From Ruania alkalisoli (GTDB lineage: Bacteria; Actinomycetota; Actinomycetes; Actinomycetales; Beutenbergiaceae), in contig NZ_CP063169.1 of assembly GCF_014960965.1 (NCBI RefSeq), forward strand, positions 2,079,581 to 2,143,580: 64,000 bases of DNA, written 5' to 3'. Below the pieces are notes generated by a model. That model saw only the letters and a list, made by a program, of their open reading frames with translations, did no database searches and had not been told where the DNA came from. This document shows, piece after piece, positions 8,981-18,077 of this stretch. Both the position numbers and the translations under genes were made by a program. The first letter of the stretch is position 1. Every line of letters starts with the position of its first letter.

Positions 8981-9866
8981 GGGGGCTCAGACGCTCCCCG
9001 ACGCCGAGGCGCCACCCCCTGATGGCGTCGCCGCTGCGAGCACCTCTGCCGGTGGCACCTTCGAGGTGCACCTGACGAACTTCACCGGCCCCTTCGACCT
9101 GCTGCTTTCGCTCATTGCCAAGCACAAGATGGACGTGACCGAGGTGGCACTGGCGGTGGTCACCGACGATTTCATCGCCCATATCCGGGCCCAGGAGGAG
9201 TGGGACCTCTCGCAGGCGAGCGAGTTCCTGGTGATCGCCTCCACCTTGCTCGACCTGAAGGCAGCCCGGCTGCTGCCCCGCGGCACTGTCGAGGACGCCG
9301 AGGATCTCGAGCTTTTGGAGGCAAGGGATCTGCTGTTCGCCCGGTTGCTGCAGTACCGCGCCTTCAAGGAGGTTGCAGCTTTCCTGGGGAGCGCATGGGA
9401 ACGGGCCGGGCGGTCCCACCCGCGTGAAGCAGTGCTGGAACCACGGTTCGCGGCACTACTCCCCGAGCTCATCATGCAGATCGGTCCGACTGACCTCGCC
9501 GTGCTCGCTGCGAGGGCGCTCGCACCCAAACCGGCTCCGGCAGGTGTGGACATTGCGCACTTGCACAACCCCGCGGTAAGCGTGCGTGAGCAGGCCGCGC
9601 ATATTGTGGATCGGCTACGCCGGTCGCGGAGTCTGAGTTTCCGCGCTCTCACCGATGACGCCGATGGCACTGCGGTGGTCGTCGCTCGCTTCCTGGCGCT
9701 GCTGGAACTCTTCCGGGAAGGAGCAGTCGGCTTCGATCAGGCCGGGCCGCTCGGGGACCTGACGGTCCGCTGGACCGGATCCGACGATGGCGAGGTCGAC
9801 GTCGACGACGACTATGAGGATCCCGAGATCACTGAGGAACCGAACATCGATAAGGACCGCGGATGA
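8964..9866 (+). CDS. scpA: Segregation and condensation protein A
   Basis: Kleisin subunit that bridges the SMC head domains in the bacterial condensin complex. The family opening is clear: FEVHLTNFTGPFDLLLSLIAKHKMDVTEVAL (N-terminal kleisin helix bundle), then SEFLVIASTLLDLKAARLLP. The C-terminal winged-helix part includes VVARFLALLELFREGAVGFDQ. The 300-residue length is slightly above the family average owing to an N-terminal tail and an acidic C terminus. The start is the GTG at 8964, inside the parA end. It overlaps scpB by 4 bp, so the two are translationally coupled. Confidence 0.93.
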   Translation: MATWPEGAQTLPDAEAPPPDGVAAASTSAGGTFEVHLTNFTGPFDLLLSLIAKHKMDVTEVALAVVTDDFIAHIRAQEEWDLSQASEFLVIASTLLDLKAARLLPRGTVEDAEDLELLEARDLLFARLLQYRAFKEVAAFLGSAWERAGRSHPREAVLEPRFAALLPELIMQIGPTDLAVLAARALAPKPAPAGVDIAHLHNPAVSVREQAAHIVDRLRRSRSLSFRALTDDADGTAVVVARFLALLELFREGAVGFDQAGPLGDLTVRWTGSDDGEVDVDDDYEDPEITEEPNIDKDRG

Positions 9867-10483
9867 CTTCTCTTGAGCACGAGGGCCACGCTGACGCGCT
9901 GCCGCCTGCCCCCTCGGTCCTGGACGCTCCGGGTGGGCTGCCCGCGGCAGTCGAGGCCATCCTGATGGTGGCGGAGGCCCCCGTGCCCGCCGACCGTATC
10001 GCCAGCGTCCTGAACGTCCCGACGGCGCAGGTCACCCAGACCCTTGAGGCTCTCGTTGCCGAGTACGGGGGAGGACCCAGGCCGTACGGGTTCGAGCTCC
10101 GCGAGGTCGCCGGCGGATGGCGGTTCTACTCCCATCCCGCCTTCAGCGCAGCGGTCGATGCCTTCGTGCTGGACGGGCAGACGGCACGGCTCACACAAGC
10201 CGCGCTGGAGACCCTGGCGGTCATCGCCTACCGCCAGCCTGTCTCCCGCGGCCGGGTCTCGGCGATCCGCGGCGTGAACGTCGATTCCGTCGTGCGGACA
10301 CTGTTGACCCGCGGGCTGGTCGAGGAGGCCGGCCGGGACGAGGAGGGCGGGGCGACGTTGTACCGGACGACGTCGTATTTCCTGGAACGCCTCGGCCTGC
10401 GTACGCTGGACGATCTGCCCCCGCTGGCGCCCTACCTGCCGGACATCGACGCATTCGACGACATCGACGGAGCCACTTCATGA
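9863..10483 (+). CDS. scpB: Segregation and condensation protein B
   Basis: Partner of ScpA; a dimer of tandem winged-helix domains that stabilises the SMC-kleisin complex. The 206-residue protein shows LPAAVEAILMVAEAPVPADRIASVLNV (first winged helix), then RPYGFELREVAGGWRFYSHP and the highly conserved second-domain motif ALETLAVIAYRQPVSRGRVSAIRGVNVDSVVRTLLTRGLVEEAGR (quoted in parts). It overlaps scpA (ATGA) upstream and rluB (ATGA, 10480-10483) downstream, giving a tightly coupled scpA-scpB-rluB unit. Confidence 0.94.
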   Translation: MTSLEHEGHADALPPAPSVLDAPGGLPAAVEAILMVAEAPVPADRIASVLNVPTAQVTQTLEALVAEYGGGPRPYGFELREVAGGWRFYSHPAFSAAVDAFVLDGQTARLTQAALETLAVIAYRQPVSRGRVSAIRGVNVDSVVRTLLTRGLVEEAGRDEEGGATLYRTTSYFLERLGLRTLDDLPPLAPYLPDIDAFDDIDGATS

Positions 10484-11256
10484 CCGACCGCCGCCGCGAC
10501 CGATCCCAGGCGCGACACGACGTCCACGACCCCGGCGGCGTCCGCTTGCAGAAGGTGCTGGCTGGTGCGGGATTCGGTTCGCGCCGGGCGTGCGAGGAGC
10601 TGATCTCCGCCGGGCGTGTGAGCGTGGACGGTGTGCAGGTCCGCGAGCTCGGTATCCGGGTCGACCCGCAGCGTGCGGTGATCCACGTGAACGGCCTACG
10701 GGTGCAACTGGACGACGCGGTCGTCACCCTCGCGCTGCACAAGCCGGCGGGCGTGTACTCCTCGATGGCCGACGAACAGGGGCGCCCGGACCTGTCCCAG
10801 TTCGTGGCTGACCGTACCGAACGGCTCTTCCACGTCGGACGCCTGGACGCGGAGACGACCGGCCTGATCCTGCTCACCAACGATGGTGAGCTCGCGCACC
10901 GGCTGACGCACCCCTCGTACGAGGTCCCGAAGACCTATGTGGCCGAGATCGAGGGCCGGGTGGCACGAGGACTGGGGCGTGAGCTCAAGGACGGTATCGA
11001 GCTCGACGACGGGCCGGTACAGGTCGACGAGTTCACCGTGCTGGAGACGACGCCACAGGCCAGCGTGGTGGAGGTGGTGCTGCATGAGGGGCGCAACCAC
11101 ATTGTCCGCAGACTGCTCGCCCAGGTGGGCCACCCGGTCACCCGGCTCAGCCGCACCGCCATCGGCCCGATCCGCCTCGGTCACCTGAAGGTCGGCCGCA
11201 CGCGCGTGATCGAAGGTCGTGAGCTGGGCCGGTTGATGAGCTCGGTCGGACTGTAG
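10480..11256 (+). CDS. rluB: 23S rRNA pseudouridine synthase (RluB/RsuA family)
   Basis: A 258-residue pseudouridine synthase expected to modify a uridine in the peptidyl-transferase region of 23S rRNA. It has an N-terminal S4 RNA-binding domain (RLQKVLAGAGFGSRRACEELISAGRVSVDG). The catalytic motif is HVGRLDAETTGLILLTNDGELAHRLTHP, whose aspartate is the catalytic residue, followed by the RsuA-type EGRNHIVRRLLAQVGHPV. The ATG at 10480 overlaps the scpB stop by 4 bp; an in-frame extension upstream lies wholly in scpB and is ignored. RluB is preferred over RluE/F because of its scpB linkage. Confidence 0.92.
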   Translation: MTDRRRDRSQARHDVHDPGGVRLQKVLAGAGFGSRRACEELISAGRVSVDGVQVRELGIRVDPQRAVIHVNGLRVQLDDAVVTLALHKPAGVYSSMADEQGRPDLSQFVADRTERLFHVGRLDAETTGLILLTNDGELAHRLTHPSYEVPKTYVAEIEGRVARGLGRELKDGIELDDGPVQVDEFTVLETTPQASVVEVVLHEGRNHIVRRLLAQVGHPVTRLSRTAIGPIRLGHLKVGRTRVIEGRELGRLMSSVGL

Positions 11257-11258
11257 CG

Positions 11259-12278
11259 GTGCAGACCCAGGCGGCGGACACGGCGGAGTTCTACCGGCGA
11301 TGGGCGCAGGTGGAGGCCGATGGGTCCTCACCGCAGTACGCCGCCCTTGCCCGGGCGGTCGCCAAATCGGCCCGGGCCGTCGCGTTCCTGGAGACGCTGC
11401 CGCCCACCAAGCGCCAGCCTAATCTGCTCTTCGGGGCGCTGCGCTGGTTCGAGGCACCCGTCCACGACCCCGCCGCGACCCTGGCGCTGCTCCACGAGCG
11501 GGCCACCGACATCGCTGCCCTCATGCACAGGCGCGCGACCCAGACGAACGAGGCCGCGCGTTGCGCCGTCATGCTGCCTGCACTCGGACTGCTCGATGGA
11601 CCACTGGCGCTCCTCGAGCTCGGTGCCAGCGCAGGGCTGTGCCTACTGCCGGACGTGTGGTCGTATGCGTGGACCGACGAGCAGGGACGCACGACGCGCC
11701 TCCACGACCGCGACATGACGGCGGGAGACACGGTGCTGCTGGAGGCGGGCGTTCGTGGGGCGCCACCCTTGCCCAGCGAACATCCCGACGTCGTCGCCCG
11801 GCTCGGTCTGGACGCCCACCCCGTGGACGTGAGCGATCCGGACGAGCGCCGCTGGTTGCGGTGCCTGGTATGGCCAGAGCACACCGACCGCGCCGACCGG
11901 CTCGCGGCCGCGCTGGAGGTGGCCCCGCGGCACGAGGTGCCGATGCGCGAAGGTGTGTTTCCCGAGGACGTTCCCGACGCCGTGGCCGCGCTGCGGGCGG
12001 TCGCGGGCCCGGCGCGCATCGTGGTGACCCACAGCGCAGCCGCCGCGTATCTCGATCGGGAAGGACGCCGTCGGTTCGCCGCGGTGCTCGATGAGCTGGG
12101 GGTGCACCGGATCGGGCTGGAGGGGCTGCAGGTGAGCCGCGACCTCGGTGTCGACGGTCTCGAGACCTTCGGTGCGGACGATCTCGCGCATCGATTCGTG
12201 CTCAGCCTGGACGGGCGTGCACTCGGGACGGCTCACCCGCACGGACGCGATCTGGAGTGGTGGGCAACGTCCGCCTGA
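11259..12278 (+). CDS. DUF2332 family protein
   Basis: A 339-residue soluble protein that I place in the DUF2332 family of actinobacteria, which has no established function. Supporting blocks are AEFYRRWAQVEADGSSPQYAAL at the N terminus, NLLFGALRWF, MLPALGLLDGPLALLELGASAGLCLLPD and a C-terminal VVTHSAAAAYLDREGRRRFAAVLDELG (quoted in parts). The ELGASAGLCL stretch resembles a nucleotide or SAM-binding turn, but I would not assign an activity. It starts at a GTG only 2 bp after the rluB stop, so it is probably the last gene of that operon. Confidence 0.72.
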   Translation: MQTQAADTAEFYRRWAQVEADGSSPQYAALARAVAKSARAVAFLETLPPTKRQPNLLFGALRWFEAPVHDPAATLALLHERATDIAALMHRRATQTNEAARCAVMLPALGLLDGPLALLELGASAGLCLLPDVWSYAWTDEQGRTTRLHDRDMTAGDTVLLEAGVRGAPPLPSEHPDVVARLGLDAHPVDVSDPDERRWLRCLVWPEHTDRADRLAAALEVAPRHEVPMREGVFPEDVPDAVAALRAVAGPARIVVTHSAAAAYLDREGRRRFAAVLDELGVHRIGLEGLQVSRDLGVDGLETFGADDLAHRFVLSLDGRALGTAHPHGRDLEWWATSA

Positions 12279-12308
12279 GCCGGGCGGAACCGGGAGGCGC
12301 CGGACCCC

Positions 12309-12338
12309 TTGCTGCGTACTCACCGGCTCCAATAGCCT
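12309..12338 (+). promoter_or_regulatory. Candidate promoter for the secreted phosphodiesterase-like gene
   Basis: TTGCTG at 12309-12314 and TAGCCT at 12333-12338 are 18 bp apart, within the 144-bp gap after the DUF2332 gene. A Shine-Dalgarno GAGGAG lies at 12414-12419 ahead of the start codon. The -35/-10 call is a pattern match only. Confidence 0.3.
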
Positions 12339-12422
12339 TGATCGGGTTCGCAGGCTCGCTCGGGTGAGACGGGTGAACCGTCAGGACCCACACCCCCAAC
12401 GTCGCAACCGAACGAGGAGTGC

Positions 12423-13334
12423 ATGATGGTTCTGAAGCGCAACGACAAGCCCCGCGCACGGGCGAGCGCAGTCGCCGCTGTCGCAGGTGGTCTGCTACTC
12501 GCAGGATCGCTCGCTCCGGCGTCAGCGGAGCCTCCGACCGCTCCGCCTCCCGTCGAGCTCCGTGCGGTCTCCTACAACATCGCAGCGGGTCGCGACGCGG
12601 ATGGCGAGTTCAACCTCGACAGCACCATCGCGATCCTGGACGAGCTCGATGCCGATGTGATTGCGCTGCAGGAGGTCGATGTCCACTGGGGCGCGAGAAG
12701 CCTCGACCTCGATCTCGCTGCCGAGCTCGCCGATGCGCTGGACATGAATGTCGGCTTCGCACCGATCTACTCCTTCGCCCCGGGCGAGGAGGGTGGCCCC
12801 CGTGCCGAGTTTGGTGTGGCCGTCCTCTCGGAGTATCCGATCATCGAGTTCACCAACCACGATCTGACCCGGCTGTCCACGCAGTCAGACACCCCCGAGC
12901 CGGCTCCGGCGCCAGGCTTCGCCGAGGCAGTCGTGCAGGCCGAAGGAGCACGCGTGCACGTGTACTCCACGCATCTCGACTACCGCGGTGATCCTACGGT
13001 GCGCGAGATGCAGGTCGCCGACACGCTGGACATCCTCGCCGACGACGGGCCCGGCGCCACCCAGATCCTGATGGGTGACTTCAATGCCCGTCCGGAGGCG
13101 CCTGAGCTCGCACCCCTGTGGACCGTGGTCACCGATGCCTGGGACGAGGCCGGGGACGGTTCCGGCTTCAGCTTCCCGGCGGATGCACCGGACCGGCGTA
13201 TCGACTACGTCACGGTCTCCGACGGAGTAACCGTGCTCGACGCGGTGGTCCCGGACACCGCACTCGCCGCCCAGGCCTCCGATCACCGACCCGTGGTGAT
13301 CGACCTCGCCGTGCCACGCGGCGTGCAGGAGTAG
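12423..13334 (+). CDS. Secreted endonuclease/exonuclease/phosphatase family protein
   Basis: A 303-residue exported Mg-dependent hydrolase of the DNase I/sphingomyelinase-like EEP fold. The N terminus is a Sec signal peptide: basic KRNDKPRARAS, hydrophobic AVAAVAGGLLLAGSLA, and cleavage after PASA. Catalytic blocks are visible: VSYNIAAGRD, VIALQEVDVHW (metal Glu), YSTHLDYRGD, ILMGDFNARPEAPE and the C-terminal ASDHRPVVIDL with the Asp/His pair. Phosphodiester or phospholipid headgroup hydrolysis is likely, but the substrate is unknown. Tandem ATGs at 12423 and 12426 follow GAGGAG; the second is better spaced. Confidence 0.85.
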   Translation: MMVLKRNDKPRARASAVAAVAGGLLLAGSLAPASAEPPTAPPPVELRAVSYNIAAGRDADGEFNLDSTIAILDELDADVIALQEVDVHWGARSLDLDLAAELADALDMNVGFAPIYSFAPGEEGGPRAEFGVAVLSEYPIIEFTNHDLTRLSTQSDTPEPAPAPGFAEAVVQAEGARVHVYSTHLDYRGDPTVREMQVADTLDILADDGPGATQILMGDFNARPEAPELAPLWTVVTDAWDEAGDGSGFSFPADAPDRRIDYVTVSDGVTVLDAVVPDTALAAQASDHRPVVIDLAVPRGVQE

Positions 13335-13399
13335 ACGGGCCGCGCCGGGGAGTACTGAGCGACGCCCAGCAGCATTGCCCCCGTGTCACCCTCGATCTC

Positions 13400-13429
13400 G
13401 TGCTCCCCGGGTGTCTGCCCGGGGAGCAC
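13400..13429 (+). terminator. Intergenic 12-bp stem-loop, probable terminator
   Basis: A perfect inverted repeat with a 12-bp stem (GTGCTCCCCGGG at 13400-13411 and its complement at 13418-13429) and a 6-nt loop TGTCTG. It lies 65 bp after the phosphodiesterase stop and before the tyrA promoter. There is no T tract, as is common for actinobacterial terminators. Confidence 0.55.
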
Positions 13430-13455
13430 GGCGCCAGGTCGCGGCGTGTTGCCGG

Positions 13456-13461
13456 TAGGGT
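13456..13461 (+). promoter_or_regulatory. -10 element for a leaderless tyrA transcript
   Basis: TAGGGT (TANNNT type) ends 8 bp before the GTG start of tyrA at 13470, placing transcription initiation at or next to the start codon. No separate Shine-Dalgarno fits. No convincing -35 was found. Confidence 0.35.
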
Positions 13462-13469
13462 GTGACGTC

Positions 13470-14594
13470 GTGACCGCCGACGACCCGACCGCGACCCGTG
13501 GCCCGGTGCACATCGTCGGGACCGGGCTCCTGGGGACCAGCATCGGGCTGGCGCTGACCGCTCGTGGCGTCCCCGTCACGCTCGCCGACACCTCACCATC
13601 CATGCTCGCCCTCGCGCGGGATCTGGGCGCCGGCACAATCGAATCCGCACCAGCGCCGGAGCTGGTCGTGGTCGCTGTCCCGCCCGACGTGACTTCGGAC
13701 GAAGTGGCGGCCGCCCTCCAGAGGTTCCCGGACGCCGTCGTGACGGACGTGGCGAGCGTGAAGTCGGTTCTCTTAGCCGAACTGCGCATCGAGGCACGGA
13801 CGGACCCGACGCTGGATCTGAGCCGCTACGTGGGATCTCACCCGATGGCGGGCCGCGAGAAGTCCGGGGCAGCGGCTGCCTCCGCCGACATGTTCACCGG
13901 CCGCCCTTGGGTCATCGCCGCCCACTCCGGCAGCGCCGAGCGTGCCGTCCTGGCCGTGCGGGCACTCGCAGCGGACGCCGGGGCAGCCGTGGTCTCCATG
14001 GACGCGGGCGAGCACGACGAGGCCGTCGCTCTGATCTCACACGTGCCGCAGTTGATGGCGTCACTGATGGCGGCGCAGCTGGTGGAGGCGCCCGACCGAG
14101 CCCTCGCGCTTGCCGGGCAAGGGGTCCGCGACGTCACCCGGATCGCTGCCTCCGACCCGCGGTTGTGGTCGGCCATCCTCACTGGGAATGCTCCGGCAGT
14201 CAGCGCGCTGCTGCGCACCATCCGCGCGGAGCTCGACACCCTCCTCGACGCGGTGGAGCGGGCCGCCTCCGACGGGCCGCTGGCACCCGGGGCCGTCTCC
14301 GGGATCTCACGGCTTATCTCCGCTGGCAACGACGGCGTGGCCAGGGTTCCGGGCAAGCACGGCGGAGCACGACGGCGCTACACCGAGGTGATCGTGCTCG
14401 TGCCTGATGAACCCGGTGAGCTCGGCCGGCTCTTCTCCGAGGTGGGGGAGATCGGCGTGAACATCGAGGACTTCCAGATGGAGCACTCCCCGAAGCAGAA
14501 GGTGGGTATGGCGATCGTGTCGGTGACCCCGGAGGCGGCGCAGCCCCTGGAGCAGGCGCTGGAGCAGCGCGGCTGGCGGGTGGTGGCCCCATGA
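13470..14594 (+). CDS. tyrA: Prephenate dehydrogenase with C-terminal ACT domain
   Basis: Converts prephenate to 4-hydroxyphenylpyruvate in tyrosine synthesis. From the GTG at 13470 the protein is 374 residues. Its N-terminal NAD-binding fold is GPVHIVGTGLLGTSIGLAL, the substrate/catalytic segment SHPMAGREKSGAAAASADMFTGRPW contains the catalytic His, and a helical dimerisation region follows. The C-terminal 75 residues (VIVLVPDEPGELGRLFSEVG...NIEDFQMEH) form an ACT domain, implying feedback control by tyrosine or another amino acid. An upstream in-frame extension crosses the stem-loop at 13400 and is rejected. It overlaps cmk by 4 bp. Confidence 0.93.
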   Translation: MTADDPTATRGPVHIVGTGLLGTSIGLALTARGVPVTLADTSPSMLALARDLGAGTIESAPAPELVVVAVPPDVTSDEVAAALQRFPDAVVTDVASVKSVLLAELRIEARTDPTLDLSRYVGSHPMAGREKSGAAAASADMFTGRPWVIAAHSGSAERAVLAVRALAADAGAAVVSMDAGEHDEAVALISHVPQLMASLMAAQLVEAPDRALALAGQGVRDVTRIAASDPRLWSAILTGNAPAVSALLRTIRAELDTLLDAVERAASDGPLAPGAVSGISRLISAGNDGVARVPGKHGGARRRYTEVIVLVPDEPGELGRLFSEVGEIGVNIEDFQMEHSPKQKVGMAIVSVTPEAAQPLEQALEQRGWRVVAP

Positions 14595-15325
14595 CCGGCA
14601 GTTCGACCGGGATCGTCGTGGCGATCGACGGCCCCAGCGGGTCCGGTAAGTCGACCATCAGCCGCCGTGTCGCGGCGAGCGAAGGATTGGCCTACCTGGA
14701 CACCGGTGCGATGTATCGCGCCGCGACCTGGTGGTGCATCCGGCAAGGCGTCGACCTCGGTGACACTGAGGCAGTGGCGGCACTCGTGCGAGAGATGCCG
14801 TTGGAGATCGGCACCGATCCGAGGCAACCGGCGTTCGTCGTCGGCGGTGAGGACGTCGGTGTGGTGATCCGCAGCACCGAGATCTCCACCCGGGTGAGCG
14901 CCGTGGCCACCAATCTGGAGGTCCGTCCAGAGCTGCAGCGGCGGCAGCGTGAGGTGATCGCGGTCGAGAGCGGACGTGGCACTGGTGGGCACGAAGCCCG
15001 CAGCGGTGGGCGCGGGGTGATCGCCGAGGGCCGGGACATCACCACGGTGGTCGCACCGGACGCTGACGTGCGGATACTGCTGCTTGCGTCCGAGGAAGCC
15101 CGGCTCGCCAGGCGGGCGCAAGAGCTCCATGGGACCGCTGACGAGGCTGCCGTGGCCGCGACACGGGATCAGGTGATCCGGCGCGATGCTGACGACTCGA
15201 CAGTGTCCAACTTCACCACGGCCGCTGACGGAGTGATCACCGTCGACACCTCCGCGCTGACGTTGGAGGAAGCGGTGGCCGCCGTGCATCAGATCGTCTC
15301 GACCGCGCAGAGGAGCTTGTCATGA
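14591..15325 (+). CDS. cmk: Cytidylate kinase
   Basis: Phosphorylates CMP and dCMP to the diphosphates. The 244-residue protein begins with IVVAIDGPSGSGKSTISRRVA (P-loop), then AYLDTGAMYRAATWWC (CMP binding, DTGAMYR signature). REGDITT-type catalytic block is IAEGRDITTVVAPDADVRILL, and the lid segment LARRAQEL with TRDQVIRRDADDSTVS follows. Coupled to tyrA and plsC by ATGA overlaps on both sides. The order tyrA-cmk-(plsC)-der is a standard actinobacterial cluster. Confidence 0.95.
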   Translation: MTGSSTGIVVAIDGPSGSGKSTISRRVAASEGLAYLDTGAMYRAATWWCIRQGVDLGDTEAVAALVREMPLEIGTDPRQPAFVVGGEDVGVVIRSTEISTRVSAVATNLEVRPELQRRQREVIAVESGRGTGGHEARSGGRGVIAEGRDITTVVAPDADVRILLLASEEARLARRAQELHGTADEAAVAATRDQVIRRDADDSTVSNFTTAADGVITVDTSALTLEEAVAAVHQIVSTAQRSLS

Positions 15326-16026
15326 GCGAGGACCGACCGGCCTCCCCAGGGCAGACCATCACCGCCGACCAGATCAAGCGCTGGGGCCCCGCCTGGTCGC
15401 GCCGCGTCGGCTGGTTCCTGGCGCGGGGGGTGTGGAACACCCGCGTGGTCGGTGCCGACAGGATGCCCCGATCCGGACGGTTGCTGGTGGCGGCCAACCA
15501 CACCGGCATCATCGACGGTCCGTTGCTGCATGGTGTGATCCCGCGCGAATCCCACATGATCATCAAAGAGGAGATGTTCTCCGGTGTGATCGGCTTCCTC
15601 ATGCGCGGTGCGGGCCAGATCCCGGTGGACCGCCGCAACGGCCGGGCAGCGTTGCAGACGGCGCTGACATTGCTGAACGAAGATCGGCTCGTAGGTGTCT
15701 TCCCGGAGGGTACGCGCGGCGGCGGTGACGTGAAGCAGACCAAGGCCGGGATCGCGTGGCTCGCGGTCCGCTCCGGCGCCCCGGTGTTGCCGGTGGCGAT
15801 CCTGGGGACCAGGCCCGCAGGCAAGAAGCCCGGGCACATTCCCGGCTTCCGCAGCCGGCTCGTGGTCGAGTTCGGAGAGCCGTTCCGGGCGGTGGACCCG
15901 GAGGTGGGCGTGGGCCGGAGCGCCATCACCGAGGCGATGGGGGAGATCCAGCAGCAGCTGAGCACGCACGTGCACGCTGCCTCCGAACGCCACGGTGTGG
16001 CGCTACCCAAGACCACGGAGATCTGA
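15322..16026 (+). CDS. plsC: 1-acyl-sn-glycerol-3-phosphate acyltransferase (PlsC-like)
   Basis: Acylates lysophosphatidic acid to phosphatidic acid in membrane phospholipid synthesis. The 234-residue protein carries the acyltransferase HX4D catalytic motif NHTGIID, the second conserved block GAGQIPVDRRNGRAALQTAL, and the glycerol-phosphate-binding FPEGTRGGG, followed by ILPVA-type LPVAILGTRP. The hydrophobic/aromatic N-terminal helix (RRVGWFLARGVW) probably associates with the membrane. Its ATG overlaps the cmk stop by 4 bp; der follows 57 bp later. Exact acyl acceptor is inferred from the family. Confidence 0.88.
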   Translation: MSEDRPASPGQTITADQIKRWGPAWSRRVGWFLARGVWNTRVVGADRMPRSGRLLVAANHTGIIDGPLLHGVIPRESHMIIKEEMFSGVIGFLMRGAGQIPVDRRNGRAALQTALTLLNEDRLVGVFPEGTRGGGDVKQTKAGIAWLAVRSGAPVLPVAILGTRPAGKKPGHIPGFRSRLVVEFGEPFRAVDPEVGVGRSAITEAMGEIQQQLSTHVHAASERHGVALPKTTEI

Positions 16027-16083
16027 GGCGATCTGCCGTCAGGACCCGGGGCGAGTTGGGCAGAACCCGCCCTGGCGGGGAGA

Positions 16084-17634
16084 ATGGCTGACGTGACCGA
16101 TCTGCCGAACTCCTCCACGCCCCGCGCCAGCGACTCCGGCGAGCCCAGTGACCTCGATTGGGTCGAGCGCGTCGTCCCCGATCTCGCAGAGACCGAAGAG
16201 GACTCCCGCCGCGCCGAGGCTTTGCGCGCTGGTCTGAGCGACTACGACCTCGGGGATGAGGACCTGACGTTGCTCGAGGCCTCCGAGGAGGAGCGCGAGG
16301 GCGAGACTGCTGCTGGGCCGCCTCCGGTGCTGGCCGTCGTCGGACGGCCGAACGTGGGAAAGTCGACTCTGGTCAACCGGATCCTCGGCCGCCGCGAGGC
16401 AGTGGTCCAGGACACCCCGGGCGTCACCAGGGACCGCGTCAGCTATCCCGCCGAGTGGGCGGGTCGCAACTTCACCGTGGTCGACACCGGTGGCTGGGAG
16501 CGCGACGCCAAGGGGCTGGGCAGCCGTGTGGCCGACCAGGCAGAGATCGCCATCGCACTGGCCGATGCGGTGCTCTTCGTCGTCGACGCGGTGGTCGGCC
16601 CGACAGACGAGGACGAGTACGTGGTGCGGATGCTGCGCCGGGCAGGCAAGCAGACGCTGCTGGTGGCCAACAAGGTCGACGACCAACGGGGCGAGGCGGA
16701 CGCGGCGCTGTTGTGGTCCCTCGGTCTAGGCGAGCCGTACGCCGTCTCGGCGCTGCACGGACGGGGCTCGGGCGACCTACTGGACGCCGCACTCGACCTG
16801 ATGCCGGCGACCTCCGCCGTCGCGGGCCAGATCCCCGAGGGGGGGCCGCGGCGGGTGGCCCTCGTGGGCCGGCCGAACGTGGGCAAGTCCTCGTTGCTGA
16901 ACGCGATCTCCGGTGGGGAGCGAGTCGTCGTCGACGACGTCGCGGGCACCACACGCGACCCGGTGGATGAGCTGGTGATGCTGGGAGATCGCCCCTGGTG
17001 GTTCATCGACACTGCCGGCATCCGCCGTCGCGTGCACCAGACCTCGGGCGCCGACTTCTACGCCTCACTACGGACGCAGGGGGCGCTGGAGAAAGCGGAA
17101 GTGGGTGTGGTCCTCATCGACGCGAGCGTGCCCATGACCGAACAGGACGTCAGGGTGGTGCAGCAGGTGATCGATGCCGGGCGTGCCTTGGTGATCGCCT
17201 ACAACAAGTGGGACATGGTGGACGAGGACCGTCGATCGTTCCTCGAGCGCGAGATCGAGCAGCAGCTCGTCCAGGTGCCGTGGGCGCCGCGCGTGAACAT
17301 CGCGGCACGCACCGGATGGCACACCAACCGATTGGTGCGTGCGCTCGACGTGGCCCTGTCGTCGTGGGACACCCGCGTCCCCACCGGTCGCCTGAACGCC
17401 TTCCTGGGTGAGCTCACTGCCGCCAACCCGCACCCCGTGCGCAGTGGAAAGCAACCGCGGATCCTATTCGCGACCCAGGCAAGCACCCGGCCGCCTCGGT
17501 TCGTGCTGTTCACCACCGCGTTCCTGGATCCGGCCTACCGGCGGTTCGTCGAGCGACGGTTGCGGGAGACGTTCGGCTTCGAGGGCACACCGATCTCGAT
17601 CGGCGTCCGGGTGCGGGAGAAGCGGCGGCGCTGA
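16084..17634 (+). CDS. der: Ribosome-assembly GTPase Der (EngA)
   Basis: Double GTPase required for 50S subunit maturation. The 516-residue protein has an actinobacterial acidic N-terminal extension (about 75 residues) and then two tandem G domains. G1 motifs are [16 protein letters not shown] and [17 protein letters not shown]3 motifs are DTGGW and DTAGI; G4 motifs are NKVD and NKWD. A C-terminal KH-like domain follows ([12 protein letters not shown]...[17 protein letters not shown]). A GGGGAG stretch sits just before the ATG. It ends the core gene run that starts at parA. Confidence 0.96.
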   Translation: MADVTDLPNSSTPRASDSGEPSDLDWVERVVPDLAETEEDSRRAEALRAGLSDYDLGDEDLTLLEASEEEREGETAAGPPPVLAVVGRPNVGKSTLVNRILGRREAVVQDTPGVTRDRVSYPAEWAGRNFTVVDTGGWERDAKGLGSRVADQAEIAIALADAVLFVVDAVVGPTDEDEYVVRMLRRAGKQTLLVANKVDDQRGEADAALLWSLGLGEPYAVSALHGRGSGDLLDAALDLMPATSAVAGQIPEGGPRRVALVGRPNVGKSSLLNAISGGERVVVDDVAGTTRDPVDELVMLGDRPWWFIDTAGIRRRVHQTSGADFYASLRTQGALEKAEVGVVLIDASVPMTEQDVRVVQQVIDAGRALVIAYNKWDMVDEDRRSFLEREIEQQLVQVPWAPRVNIAARTGWHTNRLVRALDVALSSWDTRVPTGRLNAFLGELTAANPHPVRSGKQPRILFATQASTRPPRFVLFTTAFLDPAYRRFVERRLRETFGFEGTPISIGVRVREKRRR

Positions 17635-17658
17635 GGCAGTGGACGTCTCGCTCGTGAG

Positions 17659-18042
17659 TCAGCGGATGAGCCAGCCGATCAGGCCGATCATCAGCAGCAC
17701 GAGTCCTGGCACGAGGCCCACGACGCTGAGCAGGAAGGTGCCACGGCGCCAGCCCGTCGGCGGTTGGAGCCCCGGCCCGGACGTGGGTTGATCCATCGAA
17801 CCACCGAGTGCGACGGCGCCGAACACGAAGGCAGCGATCCGTAGATCGGTCACCTCGGTGATGAAGGCACGAAATCCAGCGGGGTCGGCGATCGTGAACG
17901 CCGTAGCGCTGACTCCTGCGGCGGCGCTGACGATCGCGAGAGTTGTGACCAGCCAACGGGCACGGATGATGCCGAGCCGGTCTCGCCGACGCGGCGGGCC
18001 GGGACGGTTCCCGCTTCCCGACGTGGAACGCTCGTTGGTCAT
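17659..18042 (-). CDS. Small predicted membrane protein, unknown function
   Basis: A 127-residue protein I do not recognise. Sequence shows a basic, Pro/Gly-rich cytoplasmic N terminus (GPPRRRDRLGIIRARW), then three or four hydrophobic segments: LVTTLAIVSAAAGVSATAFTI, LRIAAFVFGAVALGG and FLLSVVGLVPGLVLLMIGLIGWLI at the very end. The ATG at 18040-18042 was chosen; an upstream in-frame extension is arginine-rich and non-domain-like. It sits 35 bp after the PIG-L gene on the same strand and may be cotranscribed with it. The 3' end abuts der tail to tail with a 24-bp gap. Confidence 0.6.
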   Translation of the reverse strand: MTNERSTSGSGNRPGPPRRRDRLGIIRARWLVTTLAIVSAAAGVSATAFTIADPAGFRAFITEVTDLRIAAFVFGAVALGGSMDQPTSGPGLQPPTGWRRGTFLLSVVGLVPGLVLLMIGLIGWLIR

Positions 18043-18077
18043 CGGCACGACAGTACCCGGCACCGTGGCCGCCCGTT